Positions 8,401 through 16,576 of a DNA stretch of 27,102 bases are shown here, piece by piece. The stretch spans positions 1 through 27,102 of the forward strand of contig DATFDL010000749.1 of assembly GCA_035252155.1 (NCBI GenBank). The letters run 5' to 3'. This DNA is from JAICLL01 sp035252155. GTDB lineage: Bacteria; Planctomycetota; Planctomycetia; Pirellulales; JAICIG01. The position numbers and the translations under genes were made by a program. Under the pieces are notes generated by a model. That model did no database searches. It was given only the letters and a program-made list of their open reading frames with translations, and was not told the DNA's origin. Numbering within the stretch: position 1 is the stretch's first letter; each line of letters opens with the position of its first letter.

Positions 8401-8984
8401 AGGTTCGCATGGCTGAGCATGACCCCCTTTGGGGCGCCGGTCGAACCGGAGGTATATTGCAGAAACGCGAGCGTCTCGCTGGTGGCGTCGGGCGGACGCC
8501 AGGCGTTCTCAATATTTGCGGGCGGCGTCTCGGTGGCCAGCCAGGTGAGTTGTTCGAGTTCGGGGGTTTGGCCCAACAGCGGCGTGAGCCGTTCTAGTAC
8601 CGAGTTGGTGGTCAAGGCCACCAGGGCCTGAGCGTCGTGGGCGATCGATTGGATGCGGTCGAGCTTACGGTTCATCCGTGGGGGATAGGCGGGCACCGCT
8701 ACCACGCCCGCATACAAACAGCCGAAGAAACCCGCGATGAACTCCAGCCCGGCCGGATAAAGCAGCAAGGCACGTTGCCCCTCGAGGCCCAACGATTGCA
8801 GCCAGGCGGCGATCGCCCGGGCCTGCCGGTCGAGCTCGCCATGGGTGATCGTCGCTTCTTGCGTCTCGCCATCGACCAGGAACGTGAACGCGACCTGATC
8901 GGGCTGACAACGCGCGCGATGACGCAGCAACTCGACGAGCGTCGCCGGACCAAAAAACGATCCAACAGAGTTCACGTGGTTCAT
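5472..8984 (-). CDS. Fatty acyl-AMP ligase / acyl carrier protein / alpha-oxoamine synthase fusion
   Basis: This 1170-residue, three-part enzyme probably activates a fatty acid, loads it on its own carrier and condenses it with an amino acid. Residues 1-575 are a fatty acyl-AMP ligase with 'LQYTSGSTGAPKG' (175-187), 'FWLPSYHDMGLVGG' (216-229) and the C-terminal lysine in 'PKTSSGKIQ' (K557). Residues 580-655 are a Pro/Ala/Arg linker. Residues 656-732 are an acyl carrier protein with the phosphopantetheine serine in 'LGLDSLE' (S691). Residues 745-1147 are a fold-type I PLP enzyme of the AONS/KBL/serine palmitoyltransferase group, with 'DRLAHNSI' (H889), 'DEAHSAG' (962-968) and the Schiff-base lysine in 'GTLSKSFG' (K997). 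There is no signal peptide, no membrane helix and no biosynthetic neighbour. The product is inferred to be a 2-amino-3-ketone lipid; the amino acid is unknown. Serine would give a sphingoid-like base. Confidence 0.92.
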   Translation of the reverse strand: MNHVNSVGSFFGPATLVELLRHRARCQPDQVAFTFLVDGETQEATITHGELDRQARAIAAWLQSLGLEGQRALLLYPAGLEFIAGFFGCLYAGVVAVPAYPPRMNRKLDRIQSIAHDAQALVALTTNSVLERLTPLLGQTPELEQLTWLATETPPANIENAWRPPDATSETLAFLQYTSGSTGAPKGVMLSHANLLHNCAVITTAFEETRSSNGVFWLPSYHDMGLVGGILVPLYSGIPNVLMSPMSFLQRPFRWLQAISRYQATTSGGPNFAYDLCVRKITPEQRATLDLSSWRVAFNGAEPVRSETLDRFAETFEPCGFRREAFYPCYGLAEATLIVSGGMRGELPVVRAFDAKALENRLVVDLPPLAEDARRLVSSGRVLADGKVVIADPEAMTCCGPEQVGEIWVKNPSVAQGYWQRREETEHLFRARLADTGESGFLRTGDLGFFEEGELFVASRLKDLIIIRGLNHYPHDIELTAEKSHPSIRPGCGAAFTVEVAEEARLVIVYEIERRQQADLDEVFEAIRRDVSREHELPVDAIVLVKAGSIPKTSSGKIQRHACRDAFRAGTFEEVGRSGDLAAAPAEAIEPGSELNESFAPPAPPPSKQPPRTKPERPSPRKPAEAPRGRPAAATAKSDRAEAPSRNGASSPVAPPSNVAQQVLEEVQRIAKERAKGLTLDSSIVELGLDSLERMEILASLEERFGGRFPEEILPQLETCREVVEAVEKHLGTAEGAAGGDKEDGIPPEHYRFDRYPEYLRLKHSIETLAKQGVGNPYFNVHERVTNDTTVIGGRELINFSSYNYIGMSGDPAVSQAAKEAVDRFGTSVSASRLVSGEKTIHRELEEAIARLIGAEDSVVFVGGHSTNETTIGTLFGPGDLILHDRLAHNSIIQGCLLSGARRRPFEHNDWREADQCLADLRREYRRVLIAIEGTYSMDGDIPDLPKFIEVKQRHKAFLMVDEAHSAGVLGRHGRGIGEYWDVNPADVDLWMGTLSKSFGSCGGYIAGSKAVVEFLKYSAPGFVYSVGISPSNAAAALASIRLLEREPQRVARLHQRAELFLSLAKEHGLNTGLSKDTPVVPIILGDSLQCLRLSQALQQRGINVQPIVHPAVEERASRLRFFITSNHSEEQIRYTIDALAEELAKLTSRPLAATGGNGSPATSLHSARR

Positions 8985-9394
8985 GGCCCGAGGCGCTTTT
9001 TTCGTAAACTTAGTAATCGGGACAGCTTACCACGCTTAAACCGAGGTTTCAAACCGCGGACAGCCGGGCCGGAGCGATCTGGCCCGTTTGTGCCGCAGCA
9101 ACCCATTTGCTTTTATCGGGTTAATTTGCCCGGCAACTGCTTCCTGGGACGGGCAGGCGCAAATCCTTTGCCAACCGTGCATTTTGGCTGGCGGGGCGAG
9201 AATGTAACGGTTAAAGAGGGTTCAGGGTCAGGGTTCAGCGACGGCCTTCGGCCGCTTCAGGGTGTTCCCGAACCGCTCGAACCGACCGAGCCACCCGAAT
9301 CGTACCTTGCAGTATTGAAAGCGTTTCATGGATGACCCCTGGAGTATAATTGGCCCTGAAGCCTGGACTCTGAACCCTGAACCCTGAACCTTCG
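8985..9394. other. Gap between the fusion gene and the WD40 gene
   Basis: These 410 bp lie between divergent genes. The first 60 bp hold an AT-rich stretch that probably contains the start region of the minus-strand fusion gene, though no clear -35/-10 pair was found. The rest holds the inverted AGGGTTC arrays described separately. A perfect TATAAT occurs at 9345-9350, but no -35 hexamer lies at a suitable distance (TTGAAA at 9315-9320 is 24 nt away). No gene is seen. Confidence 0.6.
9217..9390. repeat. Inverted pair of AGGGTTC tandem arrays, copy 1
   Basis: Heptamer units of AGGGTTC are arrayed at 9217-9238 in the plus orientation and at 9370-9390 in the minus orientation (CCTGAAC). About 130 bp separates them. 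The arms can pair into a long stem. The right array ends only 4 nt before the TTG start of the WD40 gene. The same arrangement recurs at 14034-14147. Confidence 0.85.
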
Positions 9395-10336
9395 TTGGCC
9401 ACACTGCGCGGACATTCCGGGCTGATCCACGCTTCGGCCTTTTCGCCGGACGGGGCGTTGTTGGCCACGGGGGGCGGGCAAGCGCCATCGGCGGCCACGA
9501 CCAAGAGCGAATCGTCTGAAACGATTGTCTGGGACGTGGCGGCCTTGCGGCCGGCGGCGATGCTACACTGGCATCGCGAGGCGGTGCTGGGTGTCGCCTT
9601 CTCGCCCGACAGCCGCTGGCTAGCCACCGGCAGCCAAGACCAGACCGTGGCGCTGTGGAACGTCGAACGCGGACTGTGGAATGTGGTGACGGGCGTTCAC
9701 GATCGTTCGCTACGGGGGCAGGCCGGCCCAGTGACTTCGGTTGCGTTTCGGCCCGACGGGTCGCTGTTGGCCGCGGCCGGGGCCGACGGCGCGGTGAAAC
9801 TGTGGAATACGCTCGATTGGCAACTTGAGATGACGCTGACTGCGGCCCGCACGGGAGACTCACGCATCTTGTTCTCGCCGTGCGGCAGTTACTTGGCGGG
9901 CGTCTGGCGAAGCCGCGGCCCATCGATCGTCTGGGACGCCGCGACAGGCCAGGAACACCTTGAGCTGCGTTTATGGACCAACGAAGATTCTGAGGATTAT
10001 GGACTGGCGTTTTCGCCCGACGGGTCGAAGCTGGCCGTGCTCGGCACCGACGAAGTGCGCATCTGGGACCTGGCGACATGCCAGGTGAGCGCGTCGATAA
10101 CGGCTTTGGGGAGCAAGGCGCTCGCCTATTCGCCCGTAGCGAATATTTTGGCGACCGGCGGCTGGGACCAGCAAACCAAGTCGGCGATTTCGATCTGGGA
10201 CGCCGCGACGGGAGTTTTGCTGCGGCAATTTGGCGATCACTCGCAAAGCGTGGAGACAATCTGCTTTTCGCACGACGGCCGGCGGTTGGCCAGTGCCGGA
10301 CGTGATGGGGTGGTGTACCTTTGGAATGTGTCGTAG
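9395..10336 (+). CDS. WD40-repeat protein, single seven-bladed propeller
   Basis: The 313-residue product is almost entirely WD40 repeats. I count seven, each with a variant of 'V.AFSPDG..LATG..D..V.LWD' (for example residues 9-45, 59-90 and 103-135). Such proteins are protein-interaction platforms. The N-terminal 'ATLRGH' strand could close the last blade, which ends in 'LWNVS' with no outer strand, so a complete velcro-closed seven-bladed ring is plausible. The proposed start is TTG; the frame has a stop only seven codons upstream, within the AGGGTTC repeat, and there is no Shine-Dalgarno, signal peptide or kinase domain. Its TAG stop lies inside another repeat. It may be a free-standing propeller or the 3' remnant of a longer gene cut by repeat insertion. 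Confidence 0.8.
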   Translation: MATLRGHSGLIHASAFSPDGALLATGGGQAPSAATTKSESSETIVWDVAALRPAAMLHWHREAVLGVAFSPDSRWLATGSQDQTVALWNVERGLWNVVTGVHDRSLRGQAGPVTSVAFRPDGSLLAAAGADGAVKLWNTLDWQLEMTLTAARTGDSRILFSPCGSYLAGVWRSRGPSIVWDAATGQEHLELRLWTNEDSEDYGLAFSPDGSKLAVLGTDEVRIWDLATCQVSASITALGSKALAYSPVANILATGGWDQQTKSAISIWDAATGVLLRQFGDHSQSVETICFSHDGRRLASAGRDGVVYLWNVS

Positions 10337-10404
10337 AACGGAATTCATTCCGTTTTCCTAAACGCCAAGAGAAGAAGGAACGGAATGAATTCCGTTCTAC
10401 AACG
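10332..10404. repeat. Palindromic repeat GAACGGAATTCATTCCG, two arms
   Basis: The left arm, CGTAGAACGGAATTCATTCC and on to 10357, is mirrored by a right arm at 10379-10404 (AACGGAATGAATTCCGTTCT and beyond) around a purine-rich 21-nt centre. Each arm also folds on its own as AACGGAAT / ATTCCGTT. The element supplies the WD40 stop codon (TAG at 10334-10336) and ends 5 nt before the menC ATG. A near-identical arm lies inside the histidine kinase gene at 12706-12731. Confidence 0.88.
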
Positions 10405-10409
10405 ACACA

Positions 10410-11534
10410 ATGCACATCGACTCGATCGACCTCTACCACGTAGCCATGCCTCTTATCAGCCCGTGGCGCACCGCGTACGGCGAAGACGCCGTGGCCGAGT
10501 CGGTGCTGGTGCGGATGCGCAGCGGTGAGCTTGAAGCGTGGGGCGAATCGAGTCCCTTGGCGGCACCGTGCTATAGCTCCGAGTGGGCCGGCGGGGTCTT
10601 CGCTTGCCTGCGCGATTGGCTGGCGCCGGCAGTAGTGGGGCAGTGGATCGACTCGGGCGGCGCATTGCAGCGGCGGTTGGCTCATTTCAAGGGCAACTAC
10701 TTTGCCAAGGCGGCGCTTGACAACGCCTGGTGGGTGCTCGAAGCCCGGCGGCGAGGGCTGCCGCTGCATCGGCTGTTGGGCGCCACGCGCGACTCCGCCG
10801 ACGTCGGCGCCGATTTCGGCGTGCTCGATTCGATCGACGAACTGATTCGCGGCGTTGGGCAGGCACTCGAAGATGGTTTTAGGCGGGTCAAGCTCAAGTT
10901 CCGGCCCGGTTGGGACATTACGATGCTCCGAGCCGTCCGGCAACAGTTCCCCGACGCCACGCTGCACATCGATTGCAATAGTCACTACCGCATCCGGCAG
11001 CTCGATCTGTTCTGCCGGCTCGACGACTTCGGCCTGGCGATGATCGAACAGCCGCTGGCCCACGACGACCTGATCGATCACGCCCGACTGCAAGCGGCGA
11101 TTCGCGCGCCGATTTGTTTGGATGAGAGTATTTGTTCGGTCGAGCAAGCCGAGCAGGCGATCGACTTGGGCAGTTGTCGCTGGATGAATATCAAGCCAGG
11201 CCGGGTGGGCGGGCTGACGCAGGCCGTGGCCATTCACGATCTGTGCCGCGAGGCGAAGATCGGCTGCTGGGTGGGCGGCATGCTCGAAAGCGCCATCGGT
11301 GCGCAGATCAATACCGCCTTGGCGATGCTCGACAATTTCACGTATCCGGCCGATATTTTTCCGTCGAGCCGCTTTTACCACGAAGATCTCGGGCGGCCGC
11401 CGTTGGAGTTGTCGCGCGGTCCGCAGGGACAGCCGCAAGTGACGGCCGCCGACGTCCCCGGCATCGGGGCCGAGCCGGACGTTCATCTGCTCGAAAAGCT
11501 TTGCCGGCAACATGTGACATTGAATGAGCAGTAG
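10410..11534 (+). CDS. menC: o-Succinylbenzoate synthase (menaquinone biosynthesis)
   Basis: This 374-residue enolase-superfamily enzyme dehydrates SHCHC to o-succinylbenzoate in menaquinone synthesis. It has an N-terminal capping domain (1-125) and a barrel with the expected residues: the KxK motif 'KLK' (K161, K163), metal ligands D188 ('HIDCNSHY'), E213 ('MIEQPL') and D238 ('CLDES'), and the second catalytic lysine K262 ('NIKPGRVGG'). 'GGMLESAIG' (residues 289-297) is typical of the MenC/N-acylamino acid racemase branch. The family is promiscuous, so N-succinylamino acid racemase activity cannot be excluded. The ATG follows the palindrome at 10332-10404 by 5 nt and has no Shine-Dalgarno. 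No other men gene is in the window. Confidence 0.9.
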   Translation: MHIDSIDLYHVAMPLISPWRTAYGEDAVAESVLVRMRSGELEAWGESSPLAAPCYSSEWAGGVFACLRDWLAPAVVGQWIDSGGALQRRLAHFKGNYFAKAALDNAWWVLEARRRGLPLHRLLGATRDSADVGADFGVLDSIDELIRGVGQALEDGFRRVKLKFRPGWDITMLRAVRQQFPDATLHIDCNSHYRIRQLDLFCRLDDFGLAMIEQPLAHDDLIDHARLQAAIRAPICLDESICSVEQAEQAIDLGSCRWMNIKPGRVGGLTQAVAIHDLCREAKIGCWVGGMLESAIGAQINTALAMLDNFTYPADIFPSSRFYHEDLGRPPLELSRGPQGQPQVTAADVPGIGAEPDVHLLEKLCRQHVTLNEQ

Positions 11535-11701
11535 AGGGTGGGGTTCCGTACATATGATTCTAACAAGACAGATTCCAAGCCCCCGGCTTCGGGCATCAAA
11601 TCTGCTGCATGTTGGGCCAGCGGAGTGAGTCAAATGGGCGAAAGCGACGACGCTGACGCTTTGATAAAGCGCAGGGTGGCTCTTACCAAGCGGGGTGCGA
11701 G

Positions 11702-12172
11702 ATGTTGATCCACATTCTATTTGCGATCGTGGTGGCCTTGGTGTTCACGGCGATTTTGGCGGCGATCTTCGGGCGAGAAGGGTACGAAGAAGGCGGCTGG
11801 GCGACGGCCCTGATCTTGTTTGGTGTGCTGTTCCTCACTTCGTGGGCGGGCGGAGTATGGCTCACGCCTATCGGGCCTCAGTTGCTCGGAGTGCCATGGC
11901 TGCCTTTTGTGCTGATGGGATTTGTGGCGGCGCTGCTGTTGGCGGCTATGTCGCCCGGCCGGCCGCCCCGCACGAGGCGCGAGGCGCGCGAACAAGCCGA
12001 GGCGCAAGAGGTGGTGAGCACGACCGCCAGCGCCTTTGTGTGGATTTTGGCGGTCTGCATGATCTTTGCGATCACGCTGCATTACGCCTATCAACAGCAG
12101 CAGGTGGCCGGCAGAGGTTTGGGGCCTGAGGACCGAGCGGCCCAAGCGCCCGCCGCCACGGAACGACATTAA
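11702..12172 (+). CDS. Hypothetical four-helix membrane protein, 156 aa
   Basis: I do not recognise this family. Four hydrophobic segments are predicted by eye at about residues 2-23, 33-54, 62-83 and 109-130. A basic/acidic loop (85-105, 'RPPRTRREAREQAEAQE') lies between helices 3 and 4, and the hydrophilic tail is rich in Ala, Glu and Gln. The positive loop suggests that it faces the cytoplasm, with both ends then on that side. The ATG at 11702 fits the first hydrophobic stretch; a GTG at 11695 is in another frame. It follows menC by 167 bp, and nothing in the sequence ties it to menaquinone synthesis. Confidence 0.75.
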   Translation: MLIHILFAIVVALVFTAILAAIFGREGYEEGGWATALILFGVLFLTSWAGGVWLTPIGPQLLGVPWLPFVLMGFVAALLLAAMSPGRPPRTRREAREQAEAQEVVSTTASAFVWILAVCMIFAITLHYAYQQQQVAGRGLGPEDRAAQAPAATERH

Positions 12173-12255
12173 TCGCGGTAACGGGCGGTAGGCCAAGAAA
12201 AACGTCACGGGTGCCACGGCATCCGGTGTGACTGTCGCGCACGCGCCTTTGTTCG

Positions 12256-12310
12256 AGGATGGCGTTCTTAGGCCGTCCCGCCCCGCTCGACGGCCTAGGA
12301 ACGCCAACCT
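12256..12310. terminator. 22-bp hairpin between convergent genes
   Basis: The arm at 12256-12277 (containing GGCGTTCTTAGGCCGTC) pairs with 12289-12310 (GACGGCCTAGGAACGCC) with two mismatches over 22 bp and an 11-nt C-rich loop. It lies between the membrane-protein gene (plus) and the histidine kinase (minus) and ends 4 nt from the kinase stop codon. There is no T-tract, so any termination role is inferred. The left arm resembles the GGATGGCCTTCCAGGCC repeat found at 15898 and 22927. Confidence 0.6.
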
Positions 12311-12314
12311 CCGA

Positions 12315-13949
<1,635 letters not shown>

Positions 13950-14033
13950 CTTGAAGTGTTGGTTCCAGGCGCGCGGCGTGCAAGTGCCCGGTGGCCGGAA
14001 AGCAGAAAATGGCGATGATGACGGTTGTAGGGG

Positions 14034-14147
14034 AGGGTTCAGGGTTACGCGAGGGTTCAGGGTTCAGGGTTCAGCATTTTCGTGAGCCTTTATCGGGCGA
14101 CTCTACGCTTGCGCGTCCTGAACCCTGAACCCTGAACCCTGAACCCT
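14034..14147. repeat. Inverted pair of AGGGTTC tandem arrays, copy 2
   Basis: Plus-orientation AGGGTTC units run at 14034-14046 and 14052-14074; minus-orientation units (CCCTGAA) run at 14117-14147 for more than four copies. The 42-bp centre is unrelated to that of copy 1. The arms can form a long stem. The element fills the gap between the ANTAR regulator (stop at 14158) and the hybrid kinase, ending 10 nt from the regulator's stop codon. Confidence 0.88.
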
Positions 14148-14157
14148 TTGCGAACCT

Positions 14158-14745
14158 TCATCCGTCGAACACTTCCACCGCCTGCAAAATCGCCTGGGCC
14201 ATATCGACCAGCTTCAGATGCTTGGTGCTCGAGAGCGATTGCAGGCGGCGGAAGGCGTTGGCCTCGTCGAGAGCAAAGTGCCGCATCAAGATGCCTTTGG
14301 CGCGTTCGATGATTTTGCGATCGGCCAAGGCCTGGCGCAGGTCGGCGGCTTCGCGCTCGACCGCTTGAATGCGGCTATAGCGCGAAGTGGCCAAGGCGAT
14401 CGCCGGGCCCAACACTTCTTCGGTGACGGGCTTGACTAACAGGGCCATCGCCGCCGTTTGAATGGCCCGATCGATCTGCCGGGCGTCGGAGCGACGGGTT
14501 AACAGTATGACCGGGGCCGGCGATTGTTGGGCGATGAGCGAGGAGGCCGCAAAGCCGTCCAGCTCGGGCAGCGAAACATCCGCCACCACCAGATCGGGCC
14601 GCAGTGCCAAGCATTGTTCGACCAGCTCGCGCCCCGTCTTGGCGATCGATGCGACCTGGCACCCCAAGGCGGAGAGCATTCGCCCCAGGACCACCCGGAT
14701 CTCGCCGTCGCCGTCGGCCAGGGCCACGTGAATGGTCGCAGTCAC
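14158..14745 (-). CDS. Response regulator with ANTAR RNA-binding domain
   Basis: This 195-residue protein has a receiver domain (residues 4-118; phospho-acceptor D56 in 'LVVADVSLPELDG', T83, K105), a short coiled segment (120-135), then an ANTAR domain (133-188: 'DRKIIERAKGILM', 'NAFRRLQSLS', 'MAQAIL'). ANTAR proteins of the AmiR/NasT/EutV type bind paired RNA hexaloops in nascent leaders and prevent termination when phosphorylated and dimerised. One residue of the acidic pair is Gly (D11-G12-D13), a mild departure. The start is GTG with AGGGG about 9 nt upstream. The hybrid kinase follows on the same strand and is the obvious candidate partner. Its RNA targets are unknown; no twin-hexaloop hairpin was recognised nearby. 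Confidence 0.92.
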   Translation of the reverse strand: MTATIHVALADGDGEIRVVLGRMLSALGCQVASIAKTGRELVEQCLALRPDLVVADVSLPELDGFAASSLIAQQSPAPVILLTRRSDARQIDRAIQTAAMALLVKPVTEEVLGPAIALATSRYSRIQAVEREAADLRQALADRKIIERAKGILMRHFALDEANAFRRLQSLSSTKHLKLVDMAQAILQAVEVFDG

Positions 14746-14830
14746 TCCGTTTCCCCTGGCCCCAATAGATGGCTCCTTCGGTTTCGGCTCAAATATTTAT
14801 TGCCCGCCGGGAGGCGTATCCTGACGCAAC

Positions 14831-14860
14831 TTGACAACGCGCGGTGGCGGGGCTTATACC
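14831..14860 (+). promoter_or_regulatory. Sigma70-like promoter for the secreted protein gene
   Basis: A perfect TTGACA at 14831-14836 is followed after 18 nt by TATACC (14855-14860). Transcription would begin near 14867, giving a leader of about 45 nt before the ATG at 14912. This argues against the TTG at 14831 as a translation start, because it is the -35 element itself. Confidence 0.55.
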
Positions 14861-14911
14861 GCAACCGAGTGCAACACCGAGTCTCGACACGACAAACTGA
14901 GGAAAACTTCC

Positions 14912-15874
14912 ATGGTCCCACGCACTGCAATTGCCGCATTCGCAGCCGTCATGCTCATCAGCCTTGGCCGCGCCGCCGAACCAGCCGCCAAGCCCGACCT
15001 AGGTGTCAATGCCAAGCTCAACGGCTGGCTGCCGATGGAAGCTGAAAGTGAGTGGAACCGCAAGATTGTGGATGACGACGTCGATCCGAACAGCGCCAAA
15101 CTGTTGTCGGCGATCAAGTATCCGTCAGGAAAATTCGCCGGGCACGCCTGGTTTCACCCCGACTTCGGCCCCGAGTTTGGAATTCCGTATTTGGTAGTCG
15201 ACAACGCGCCGCCCGTGCCGGTGCAGTTTGATGCCGCGGAAGAATCGGATGAAGGTCCGTATCCGATCCCGTTGAACGCTCCCATTGAAAAGGGCGAGGA
15301 CCGCCACGTGATCGTGCTCGACCGCGGTCGTGACAAGCTCTATGAACTGTTCGCCGCGCGGCGCGAAGGCCAGGGATGGCGGGCAAGTTCCGGCGTGATC
15401 TTCGACGCCAGCGCCGAAGACCGCCAGCGCACGGCCGGCTGGACGAGTGCGGATGCCGCGGGCCTGCCGATCTTTCCCGGCCTGGTGAAATACGACGAAG
15501 TCGCCTCGGGCGAGATCAAGCACGCCCTGCGGTTCACGGCTCCCAAAACCCGCAAGGCGTACGTCTTTCCGGCCAGCCATTACGCCAGCAGCGACACGAG
15601 TGCCGACTTGCCGCCGATGGGTATGCGCATTCGCCTCAAAAAATCGTTCGACACTCGCCCCTATGGTCGCAAGGTGCGCACCATCCTGAAGTGTTTGCAG
15701 ACGTACGGCGCGATACTGGCCGATAACGGCGCGCCGTTCTTTTTGACCGGCGCCCCGCATCCCAAGTGGAACAACGACGAACTGGGTGAGCTGAAGCGCG
15801 TGCGCGACCAGCTCCTGTTCGACTCGCTCGAAGTAGTGCGAATCGACCCGAACCGGCTGACGGTAGGGCCCTAG
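14912..15874 (+). CDS. Secreted protein of a conserved, uncharacterised family
   Basis: This 320-residue protein starts at the ATG at 14912, supported by GAGG at 14899-14902 and a promoter upstream. Residues 1-22 are a signal peptide ending near 'GRAAEPA'. The mature part has dense motifs rich in charged and aromatic residues: 'FHPDFGPEFGIPYLVVD' (81-97), 'ESDEGPYPIPLNAPIE' (111-126), 'GEDRHVIVLDR' (128-138), 'GWTSADAAGLPIFPGLVKYDEV' region (176-197), 'GEIKHALRFT' (200-209) and 'ADNGAPFFLTGAPHPKWNNDEL' region (270-291). From memory, proteins with this motif order occur in acidobacteria, actinobacteria and planctomycetes with no assigned function. The conserved His, Asp and Asn residues suggest an extracytoplasmic enzyme or carbohydrate binder. 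This is inference only. Confidence 0.82.
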   Translation: MVPRTAIAAFAAVMLISLGRAAEPAAKPDLGVNAKLNGWLPMEAESEWNRKIVDDDVDPNSAKLLSAIKYPSGKFAGHAWFHPDFGPEFGIPYLVVDNAPPVPVQFDAAEESDEGPYPIPLNAPIEKGEDRHVIVLDRGRDKLYELFAARREGQGWRASSGVIFDASAEDRQRTAGWTSADAAGLPIFPGLVKYDEVASGEIKHALRFTAPKTRKAYVFPASHYASSDTSADLPPMGMRIRLKKSFDTRPYGRKVRTILKCLQTYGAILADNGAPFFLTGAPHPKWNNDELGELKRVRDQLLFDSLEVVRIDPNRLTVGP

Positions 15875-15880
15875 CCGAGC

Positions 15881-15931
15881 GACGAGTTTTGTCTCGTCGG
15901 AGGATGGCCTTCCAGGCCGTCTCGCTTTTTT
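15881..15931 (+). terminator. Double hairpin with T-tract; contains the GGATGGCC repeat
   Basis: Two stems follow the secreted-protein gene: GACGAG/CTCGTC at 15881-15898, then GATGGCCT/AGGCCGTC at 15903-15921, followed after a few bases by TTTTTT (15926-15931). The second stem fits an intrinsic terminator for the plus strand. The 24 bp at 15898-15921 are identical to 22927-22950, so this terminator is one member of a dispersed repeat. Confidence 0.6.
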
Positions 15932-15985
15932 GCCGAAACGCCGCCGTCGGAATACAATGGTTGCAACAGGCGGCCCGGAGGTTCA

Positions 15986-16564
15986 ATGGCGATGGTCGAC
16001 TTTACATTCTACGCCCTACAGCCCAAGTGGATTGAGCGCGATCGCTTTTATAAGGTCTACGTGACGCGCGAAGCAGTGCTCGGGGCTTGGCTGGCCGGAC
16101 AGCTTTGGAGCTGGTCGGCCTCACTCAAACAGCTCTTGATGTTCGCTCCCTTGGCTTATTGGCCGTTGCGTTGGCGAGATAAGCGCGAGGCGACTTATGA
16201 TCGGCTGATCGGCAATCCCAAAGAGTTCCTCGCCCGTGATCGGCGGAATTTTTCGCTGCCCCGCGAGCTAATCCGCGACGCGCAGCCGACGAACCGGGTG
16301 CGGTCGTGGACGGGGCTCTATGGCGGCAGCACTCTCACGCTCGATCTGGCCGGTCATGGCTTGCTCGATCTCATCGTCATCAAGTTCCGAGGACGGAGAA
16401 CGGCAGGCCGCGAGCTGGGCGCGGCAGCCTTCGTCCACCCCGACAGTTCGCACGATGTGGCCGAGCGGCTTGACCAACTGGGGTACCCCGAAATCGGCGC
16501 GGCGCAGTGGGTGCCGGCGCTGCCAGATGACGGTAACCCATATCGCGCGCCGCGGTGCGCGTAG
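15986..16564 (+). CDS. Hypothetical protein, 192 aa
   Basis: I do not recognise this family. GGAGG at 15977-15981 supports a start at 15986, or at the second ATG at 15992, whose spacing (10 nt) is also acceptable. There is no signal peptide. Residues 30-60 ('AVLGAWLAGQLWSWSASLKQ' onward to 'LAYWPLRW') are hydrophobic and tryptophan-rich and may lie in or on a membrane. After a basic stretch (62-95), residues 88-135 alternate like short strands ('SLPRELIRDAQ', 'GSTLTLDLAG', 'LLDLIVIKF'), faintly like a bacterial PH-like domain; this is a guess. It is flanked by the terminator at 15881-15931 and by the convergent MORN gene. Confidence 0.65.
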   Translation: MAMVDFTFYALQPKWIERDRFYKVYVTREAVLGAWLAGQLWSWSASLKQLLMFAPLAYWPLRWRDKREATYDRLIGNPKEFLARDRRNFSLPRELIRDAQPTNRVRSWTGLYGGSTLTLDLAGHGLLDLIVIKFRGRRTAGRELGAAAFVHPDSSHDVAERLDQLGYPEIGAAQWVPALPDDGNPYRAPRCA

Positions 16565-16576
16565 CCGCGGCGCAAT

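Noticed and set aside
5781..8597. 938-codon plus-strand open frame
   Set aside because: It is exactly antisense to the FAAL-ACP-oxoamine synthase gene; long antisense frames are expected in GC-rich genes with strong codon bias.
9345..9350. TATAAT as the promoter of the WD40 gene
   Set aside because: The hexamer is perfect, but the only -35-like word is 24 nt upstream and there is no extended -10 TG, so it is not called as a promoter.
9228..11633. 801-codon minus-strand open frame
   Set aside because: It spans the antisense of both the WD40 gene and menC plus repeats, with low-complexity Arg/Pro/Ser-rich translation.
14034..14147. CRISPR array
   Set aside because: The units are 7 bp, contiguous and without spacers, and they occur in facing inverted sets; no cas gene is present.
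14831..14911. TTG at 14831 as start of the secreted protein
   Set aside because: The TTG is part of a perfect TTGACA -35 element. The ATG at 14912 has a ribosome site and gives a proper signal peptide.
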